A DNA stretch of 43,464 nucleotides from an uncultured Acidobacteriota bacterium. Its GTDB lineage: Bacteria; Acidobacteriota; JAAYUB01. The stretch is taken from positions 1 through 43,464 of the forward strand of contig CALAMB010000297.1 of the NCBI GenBank assembly GCA_937925645.1. The letters are read 5' to 3'. Shown here in pieces: positions 38,652-43,464 of the stretch. The translations under genes were made by a program, and so were the position numbers. Below the pieces are notes generated by a model. The model made no database searches and was not told the DNA's origin. It saw only the letters and a list, made by a program, of their open reading frames with translations. Each line of letters opens with the position of its first letter. Positions within the stretch are counted from its first letter, which is position 1.

Positions 38652-38886
38652 GGGGCGCGTCGGGAAAAGAACGAACCGGCGAAGCGGCGCGCCGGCAAAA
38701 CGGCGAAGGGCGACCCGGTAAACCTGATTGGATTTGTCAGTCGATCCGGGTGCCCGGCACCGATACTGAATCTTGGTGGGTCCGGCAGGCAGTTCCACAA
38801 CCGAGATAAAACCCAAACCCACTTTGTGCCTTGGCGCCTTGGCGAGCGACGGCCTGGCGAGGGGACCCGCCGGCGGTAGCAGGCGG
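38652..38886. other. Intergenic stretch with short repeats
   Basis: Contains CCGGCGAAGCGGCG-like degenerate repeats just after the giant gene, and GCCTTGGCGCCTTGGCGAGC at 38829-38850. A related CTTGGCGTCTTGACGCCTTG is at 39736-39760. No gene or clear promoter is seen. Confidence 0.6.
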
Positions 38887-39663
38887 CTACGGCGCGGTGC
38901 GATGCAGCAGGGTGGCGCTGCGCTGGGCGGTGGGGAGCACGATCATGTCGAGCACGTTCACGTGCTCGGGAGCGTTGGCCACGTAGAAGACCGCGTCGGC
39001 GATGTCCGCCGGCGTGAGCGACTGCACGTCGGCGTACACCTTGGCGGCCCGCTCGGCGTCGCCGTGGAACCGCACCAGCGAGAATTCCGTCTCCACGAGG
39101 CCGGGGCTGACGCTGGAGACGCGCAGCGGCGTGCCGTACAGATCCATGTTCATTCCCTCGGTGAGCGCCCGCACCGCGAACTTGGTGGCGTTGTACACGT
39201 TGCCGTTGGGGTAGACCTGCCGGCCGGCGATGCTGCCGATGTTGATGACGTGGCCGCGCCCCGCGGCCAGCATGGCCGGGATGAGCCGGCGCGACACCAG
39301 CAGGAGGCCGCGCACGTTGGTGTCGATCATGCGGTCCCAGTCATCGACGGCGCCCTCGTGGAGCTTGTCCAGGCCGGCGGCCAGGCCGGCGTTGTTCACG
39401 AGCACGTCGGGCACCAGGCCGCGGGCCGCGAGAGCGTCGCCGAAGGCGGCGACGGCGTCGGCGTCGCGCACGTCCAGGGGGTACGCGTCCACCGAGGCGG
39501 CGCCCGCGTCCCGCAGTCCCGTCTCCATCGCCTCGAGACGGTCCGCGCGGCGGGCGGCCAGCACCAGCCGGGCCCCGGCGGCGGCGAAGCGCTCGGCGCA
39601 CGCCTGCCCGATGCCCGCGCTGGCTCCGGTGATGACGATGATCCGGTCCTTCATTCGGTTCAT
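38887..39663 (-). CDS. Short-chain dehydrogenase (YdfG-like)
   Basis: A 258-residue SDR. Start at 39663 (MNRMKDRIIVITG), with AGGGAG 5 nt upstream. Seen: VITGASAGIGQACAERF, DVRDADAVAAF, VNNAGLAAGLDKLHEG, INIGSIAGRQVYPNGNVYNATKFAV (catalytic Ser and YxxxK) and VSPGLVETEFSL. The GLAAGxDKxxEG segment and VSPGxVETEFS are typical of YdfG/NADP-dependent 3-hydroxy acid (serine) dehydrogenase-like proteins. The substrate remains uncertain. Not linked to an operon; the acyl-assembly locus is 12 kb away. Confidence 0.9.
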   Translation of the reverse strand: MNRMKDRIIVITGASAGIGQACAERFAAAGARLVLAARRADRLEAMETGLRDAGAASVDAYPLDVRDADAVAAFGDALAARGLVPDVLVNNAGLAAGLDKLHEGAVDDWDRMIDTNVRGLLLVSRRLIPAMLAAGRGHVINIGSIAGRQVYPNGNVYNATKFAVRALTEGMNMDLYGTPLRVSSVSPGLVETEFSLVRFHGDAERAAKVYADVQSLTPADIADAVFYVANAPEHVNVLDMIVLPTAQRSATLLHRTAP

Positions 39664-39778
39664 GTTCGCTCCCTGTTTTGTGATTCGCTTCAGATCCGGT
39701 AGAGTGTTCCGATTTTGAGACAAGAACTAATCCTTGCTTGGCGTCTTGACGCCTTGGCGAGCCCGATAAACCGTCGGG

Positions 39779-40150
39779 CTATCCGTAACCCAGCTCCCGC
39801 AGCCGCTCCTCGGAGAACCCGAAGTGGTGGGCCACCTCATGCATGACCGTCTTGCGGATCTCCCGGACCACCTGCCGCGGCGTGCGGCACGCGCGCAGGA
39901 TGGGGCGGCGGAAGATGAGGATCCGGTCGGGCATGGGGAAGAGGTGGAACGCGCTCTTCTGCGTTTCGGGGATGCCATGGTAAAGCCCGAACAGGGTGCC
40001 GCCGCCGCGGATACCCACCTCGCGCAGCAGCTCGCGCGACGGCTCGTCCTCGACGAGGATCTCCACGTTCTCGAGCTTCTCCAGAAACTCCGCCGGGATC
40101 TCCTCCAGCGCCTCGTCCACCAATTCCTCGAATTCCTGTCGGGTCAGCAT
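39779..40150 (-). CDS. Zincin-like metallopeptidase family protein
   Basis: A 123-residue protein. HEVAHHFGFSEERL holds the zinc-binding HExxH (His104, Glu105, His108) and a third acidic ligand further on. The rest (FEELVDEALEEIPAEFLEKL at the N terminus, GTLFGLYHGIP, PDRILIFRRPILRAC) matches the small COG3824-type zincin family (120-130 residues). No signal peptide, so cytoplasmic. The natural substrate is not known. The start at 40150 has GGAG 8-10 nt upstream. Divergent from the aminotransferase gene. Confidence 0.9.
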   Translation of the reverse strand: MLTRQEFEELVDEALEEIPAEFLEKLENVEILVEDEPSRELLREVGIRGGGTLFGLYHGIPETQKSAFHLFPMPDRILIFRRPILRACRTPRQVVREIRKTVMHEVAHHFGFSEERLRELGYG

Positions 40151-40244
40151 GGCCGGTTCTCCGCTCTCCATTAAAGACGGCGCTCGCGCCGCCGTCAAGC
40201 CGAAAAACCGATCCCGCGTCGCGGCTGCCGGCGACACGCGTTTC

Positions 40245-40253
40245 TGGTAGAAT
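40245..40253 (+). promoter_or_regulatory. Extended -10 promoter of the aminotransferase gene
   Basis: TGGTAGAAT: TG-n followed by TAGAAT (40248-40253). No clear -35. The start point would be near 40260, about 43 nt before the ATG at 40303. Confidence 0.45.
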
Positions 40254-40302
40254 AGCCCCTCGGATCGCCCGGCGATCCCATCCCGACTCCGGAGCAGACG
40301 CC

Positions 40303-41517
40303 ATGACCGACTTCGACCGCCTGTTTTCGCGCGGCGCCCGGGCCATGCAGCCGAGCCCCATCCGCCGCATGGCCGGCCTGATCAACCAGCCGGGCGTGAT
40401 CTCGTTCGCCGGCGGCGTGCCCAATCCCGCCACGTTTCCCGACGCCGACCTGAAACGGATCATGGACGACATCGTGGAGACCGACGGCTACCAGATCTTC
40501 CAGTACGGCGTCACTCGGGGCCTGGAGGCGTTCCGGCAGCAGCTCGCGAACATGCTGGCGGGACGGGGCATCCGCGCCGCCGACGACGAGCTGATGGTCA
40601 CCTCCGGCTCGCAGCAGGGGCTGGAGCTGTTGAGCCGCGTCCTGCTCGACCCCGGCGACGTGGTCCTTGTGGAGCTGCCCAGCTACATCGGCGCGCTGGC
40701 CTGCTTCCGGAACACCCTGGCCGAGATGGTGGGCGTGGCCCAGGACGCCGACGGCATCATCCCCGAGGAGCTGGAGCGGACCATTGCCACCCTCCGGAGT
40801 GCCGGCCGGATGATCAAGCTGCTGTACGTCATCCCGAACTTCCAAAACCCGTCGGGGATCACCATCTCGCCGGCGCGCCGGGCGGCAGTGCTGGAGCTGA
40901 CCCGCGCGCACGACATCCTGGTGGTCGAGGACGATCCGTACGGCGAGCTCTATTTCCCCGGCGTGACGCCCGAATCGCTGCGGGCGATGCGGGCCCTGCC
41001 CGGCGGCGAAGAGGTGGTCTACCTGAGCTCGTTCTCCAAGGTGGTCAGCCCCGGGTTGCGCACGGCGTTCATGGCCGCCCCGCCGCCGGTGATCCGCATG
41101 CTGGAGCTGGCCAAGCAGGCGGCTGACCTGTGCTCCAGCAGCCTGGACCAGCGCCTGGTGTACGAGTACTGCAAGCGGGGGCTCTACGACCGCCACCTGG
41201 CCGAGGTGCGGCGGTTCTACGCCGCCAAATGCGAGGCGATGCTGGCGGCGCTGGACCGGCACATGCCCTCCGAGATCGCCTGGACCCGGCCGCGGGGCGG
41301 GATGTTCGTCTGGCTGACCCTGCCCGCCGGACTAGACGCCGAGCCGCTGGCGGTGGAGGCGGTCCAGACGCTGAAGGTGGCGTTCATCCACGGCGCGCCC
41401 TTCTTCGTCAACGGAGCGGGACAGAACACCCTCCGGCTGACGTTCGCCAAGGAGGACGCCGCCAAGATCGAGGAGGGGATCCGCCTCCTGGCCGGTTTCT
41501 TCAAGTCGAAGCTCTGA
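40303..41517 (+). CDS. PLP-dependent aminotransferase (LysN/2-aminoadipate type)
   Basis: A 404-residue fold-type I aminotransferase. Seen: GVISFAGGVPNPATFP at the N terminus, YGVTRGLEAFRQQLA, VTSGSQQGLELLSRVLLDPGD, YVIPNFQNPSGITIS, VVEDDPYGELYFPG (Asp211 contacting the PLP ring), SSFSKVVSPGLR (PLP Schiff-base Lys246, phosphate-contacting Arg253) and RPRGGMFVWLTLP. This is the class I subgroup that contains LysN, aromatic/2-aminoadipate transaminases and the C-terminal part of MocR regulators; there is no N-terminal GntR domain. It transfers amino groups between amino acids and 2-oxo acids in the cytoplasm; substrate not fixed. Its stop touches the stop of the convergent TPR gene. Confidence 0.94.
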   Translation: MTDFDRLFSRGARAMQPSPIRRMAGLINQPGVISFAGGVPNPATFPDADLKRIMDDIVETDGYQIFQYGVTRGLEAFRQQLANMLAGRGIRAADDELMVTSGSQQGLELLSRVLLDPGDVVLVELPSYIGALACFRNTLAEMVGVAQDADGIIPEELERTIATLRSAGRMIKLLYVIPNFQNPSGITISPARRAAVLELTRAHDILVVEDDPYGELYFPGVTPESLRAMRALPGGEEVVYLSSFSKVVSPGLRTAFMAAPPPVIRMLELAKQAADLCSSSLDQRLVYEYCKRGLYDRHLAEVRRFYAAKCEAMLAALDRHMPSEIAWTRPRGGMFVWLTLPAGLDAEPLAVEAVQTLKVAFIHGAPFFVNGAGQNTLRLTFAKEDAAKIEEGIRLLAGFFKSKL

Positions 41518-43455
41518 TCAGGTCTTTCCCTGTTCCCGGCCGCTGCCGGTTTCGCGGAGGATCTCGTCGACGTCCTCGTCCCGCAGTTCCGGGTCGAGCG
41601 CGATCGCTTCGATGAGCAGGCTCTGGGCGCGCCCCAGGTCGCCGAGCTCGTAGCAAATGATCCCGAGGTAATACTTGGCGTCCGCGTCCTGCGGGTGGGC
41701 CGCGACGTACTCTTCGAACAGCGCGAGGGCCTCGGGCCAGCGCTCCAGCGCGTAATAATTCCGCCCCAGGTTCCAGCGGGTGTCGTCATTGCGCTCCAGG
41801 GCGAACGCCTTCTCGGTATGGGTGAGGGCGAGCTCGTAGTCGGCCAGCCGCTCGTCTTCGTCGCCAAGCAGGATGCGGCCGAGGGCGGTGTGCGCCTCCA
41901 GGTTGCCGGCGTCGAGCTCCAGGCAGCGCGCGTATGCGGCCACGGCGCGGCGAGGTCTCCCTTCGGCCAGGTTCAGGCGGCCCTCCACCCGGTAGCGGTC
42001 GGCGCTCTGTGCCGGACACAGGGCCAGCGCCAGCCGGTAACCGGTTCGGGCCGCCGCCAGATCCCCCCGGGTTTCGGCGACGCCGGCGCGCCCGAGTTGG
42101 GCCTGGAGCCGGATTGTTCGATCCTCCGGGCTCGCGCGCCGCAGGGCGTGCAGGTAGAACCGGTCGGCTTCGTCGTCTTTCCCCGCCGCGGCCAGCACAT
42201 CCGCCCGGCGGAGAAAATCCGCGGCGCCGAGCAGCCGGCCGGCGGCCTCATCGGCTCCGGTCATGAACAGACACATGCCGAGGAAGTAGCGGCATTCGTC
42301 ATCGTTCGGCTTCTGCCGGTGCAGTTCCTCGTACAGGGGCCGGGCATCCGCGTACCGCTCCAGGATGAAGTAATTCAGCGCCAGGTGGCGGGTGGTCACC
42401 GGCGAGCGGTTCCGCCGGTACATGAAATCGTTGTGGGGGAGGGCCGCCGCCCCGTCCACGGGATGGTTGCCTTCCAGCCCGATGAAGATCAGCCCCAGAT
42501 TGTTATGCGCCATCCGGTTGTCCGGGTCCAGCTCCAGCGCCCGCCGGAAGGCGTGAACGGCTTCGCCGGTCTTGTGCTCGATCAACAGGATGTTGCCGAA
42601 GCAGGCGTGATGATCGGCCTCGCCGGAGTCGAACAGGATCAGCGCCCGCCGGTAACAATCGAGGGCGCGCGCGTCCTCGCCGCGATTTTCCAGAACGACG
42701 CCCAGGGTGTTGTACGCCCGCCGCTTCTCCGCCCGGGCGTCGTGGGTGAACCGGGCCAGCGCCTCGCGCAGGGCCTTTTCCGCGCCATACGAGTCGCCGG
42801 CGGCTTCCCGGTCGACCGCGACCTCAATCTGCTCCGTCCCGAGATGATTGCGCAGGGCGGCGCTCCCCCGGATGCCGGCGTAGACCAGGGCGTAGAACGC
42901 CAGCGGCAACACCACGAACAGCAGCAGCCCCTGGACGGGCCGAACGCCCAGCCGGCGCCGGGCCATCCGCAGACCCAGGATGCAGGAGCCGACGATAGCC
43001 AGTCCCGCCAGCGCCTCGACGCCGCGCCGCCACGCGGCGGGAACCGGATCGGTGAAGTAGGCGTCGCCGCAGACCAGCGCCAGTGCCAGCGCCCCGCACA
43101 GGACGGCCAGGGCGACGGGCAGGCCGGTGAACAGGTTCAGCCGCCGGGAAAGGCGAAACGCGTCCCGGCCGCCCGCCAGCCGGACGCGCAGGTGATACCA
43201 CGCGCCGCCGGCCCAGTACACGGCCAGGCCGGCGGCGGCTCCCAGAACCGCGGCCAGGGCCCAGTGCGCCGCCCAGCGGGTGAACGGATACGCCGTTCCC
43301 GCAGCGGCGGCCAGGTCCAGCTTGTCCAGCACCCAGGCGGCGCCGGTCGCCCATCCCGCCAGCAGGAGGAGCGACCACGACGTGCCACCCGGTGATCCGC
43401 CGGGCTGCGTCCGGGCTGATGCCGCCGGCTGCGCCTCGTCGCCGGCGGACGACAT
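41518..43455 (-). CDS. Multi-pass membrane protein with TPR repeats
   Basis: A 645-residue protein. Residues 1-205 contain about five hydrophobic segments (LLLLAGWATGAAWVL; AALGAAAGLAVYWAGG-type; LPVALAVLCGALALALVCG; LAGLAIVGSCILGL; LLLFVVLPLAFYALVYAGI). From about 215 to 635 run repeated TPR units (NTLGVVLENRGEDARALDCY; AHNNLGLIFIG; AKYYLGIICYELGDLGRAQS). The layout fits a membrane-anchored scaffold. The ATG lies 9 nt from the window edge; an upstream start outside the window cannot be excluded. The gene is convergent with, and directly abuts, the aminotransferase gene (shared TGATCA at 41515-41520). Confidence 0.88.
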   Translation of the reverse strand: MSSAGDEAQPAASARTQPGGSPGGTSWSLLLLAGWATGAAWVLDKLDLAAAAGTAYPFTRWAAHWALAAVLGAAAGLAVYWAGGAWYHLRVRLAGGRDAFRLSRRLNLFTGLPVALAVLCGALALALVCGDAYFTDPVPAAWRRGVEALAGLAIVGSCILGLRMARRRLGVRPVQGLLLFVVLPLAFYALVYAGIRGSAALRNHLGTEQIEVAVDREAAGDSYGAEKALREALARFTHDARAEKRRAYNTLGVVLENRGEDARALDCYRRALILFDSGEADHHACFGNILLIEHKTGEAVHAFRRALELDPDNRMAHNNLGLIFIGLEGNHPVDGAAALPHNDFMYRRNRSPVTTRHLALNYFILERYADARPLYEELHRQKPNDDECRYFLGMCLFMTGADEAAGRLLGAADFLRRADVLAAAGKDDEADRFYLHALRRASPEDRTIRLQAQLGRAGVAETRGDLAAARTGYRLALALCPAQSADRYRVEGRLNLAEGRPRRAVAAYARCLELDAGNLEAHTALGRILLGDEDERLADYELALTHTEKAFALERNDDTRWNLGRNYYALERWPEALALFEEYVAAHPQDADAKYYLGIICYELGDLGRAQSLLIEAIALDPELRDEDVDEILRETGSGREQGKT

Positions 43456-43464
43456 CTCCGCCGG

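Noticed and set aside
34050..38822. 1590-codon antisense open frame over the LRR gene
   Set aside because: Long antisense frames are expected opposite GC-rich, codon-biased genes; it has no signal, domain or ribosome site, while the plus strand has clear domains.

Overview
The window is a 43.5-kb piece of a very GC-rich bacterial chromosome with long SD-led genes and short gaps. The gaps are often filled by low-complexity repeats. No rRNA, tRNA, phage, plasmid, transposase or CRISPR gene is visible. The gene mix (DUF4349 lipoprotein, DUF362/DUF6599 pair, NtrC-type regulator, several secreted proteins, an LpxL-like acyltransferase) points to a Gram-negative-type, diderm organism. I lean towards Acidobacteriota or a nearby deep lineage, but that is inference from gene content and repeat style, not a phylogenetic result.

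Layout. 1-4.2 kb: PHP-domain phosphoesterase, DUF4349 lipoprotein, then ddl with an overlapping PurM/HypE-like gene. 4.7-10.1 kb: a signalling module. A sequence matching the sigma-54 consensus precedes two secreted proteins and a terminator; then come a third secreted protein, a membrane histidine kinase and a sigma-54-dependent response regulator. The simplest reading is that the regulator acts at the sigma-54 promoter at the head of the module. 10.1-11.1 kb: repeat island. 11.1-16.2 kb: secreted protein, methyltransferase-like protein, metallophosphoesterase (divergent intergenic region with a perfect CRP-type site), an all-helical protein of unknown family and a DUF2007 protein. 16.2-16.9 kb: second repeat island with a 30-bp inverted-repeat pair.

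16.9-26.2 kb (minus strand): the most striking locus, a ten-gene, mostly overlapping operon encoding a dedicated type II fatty-acid/polyketide-like assembly line: FabL-like reductase, acyl carrier protein fused to a zinc ribbon, four ketosynthase-fold proteins (two with the catalytic Cys, two without), two hotdog dehydratases, a FabG-type ketoreductase and a final LpxL-like acyltransferase. A good sigma-70 promoter with an overlapping palindrome lies upstream. The set resembles two KS-chain-length-factor pairs, as in aryl polyene or type II PKS systems, but lacks most accessory genes of the described clusters. I infer a special acyl chain that is built and placed on a membrane lipid.

26.4-43.4 kb: OmpA-family protein, Tat-exported DUF362 protein plus DUF6599 lipoprotein, a minus-strand operon truC / zinc ribbon / REC-HPt / REC, a YVTN beta-propeller, a 1734-residue secreted protein with 21 plant-type leucine-rich repeats and an FG-GAP propeller, a short-chain dehydrogenase, a zincin metallopeptidase, a PLP aminotransferase and a membrane TPR protein.

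The intergenic repeats have their own structure: the same submodules (octamer array, hairpin, TCCGATG runs, GCCTCGA runs, ATTACG hexamers, ATCAACC heptamers) recur in the same order at several sites in either orientation, and at four genes the stop codon itself lies inside such a repeat.
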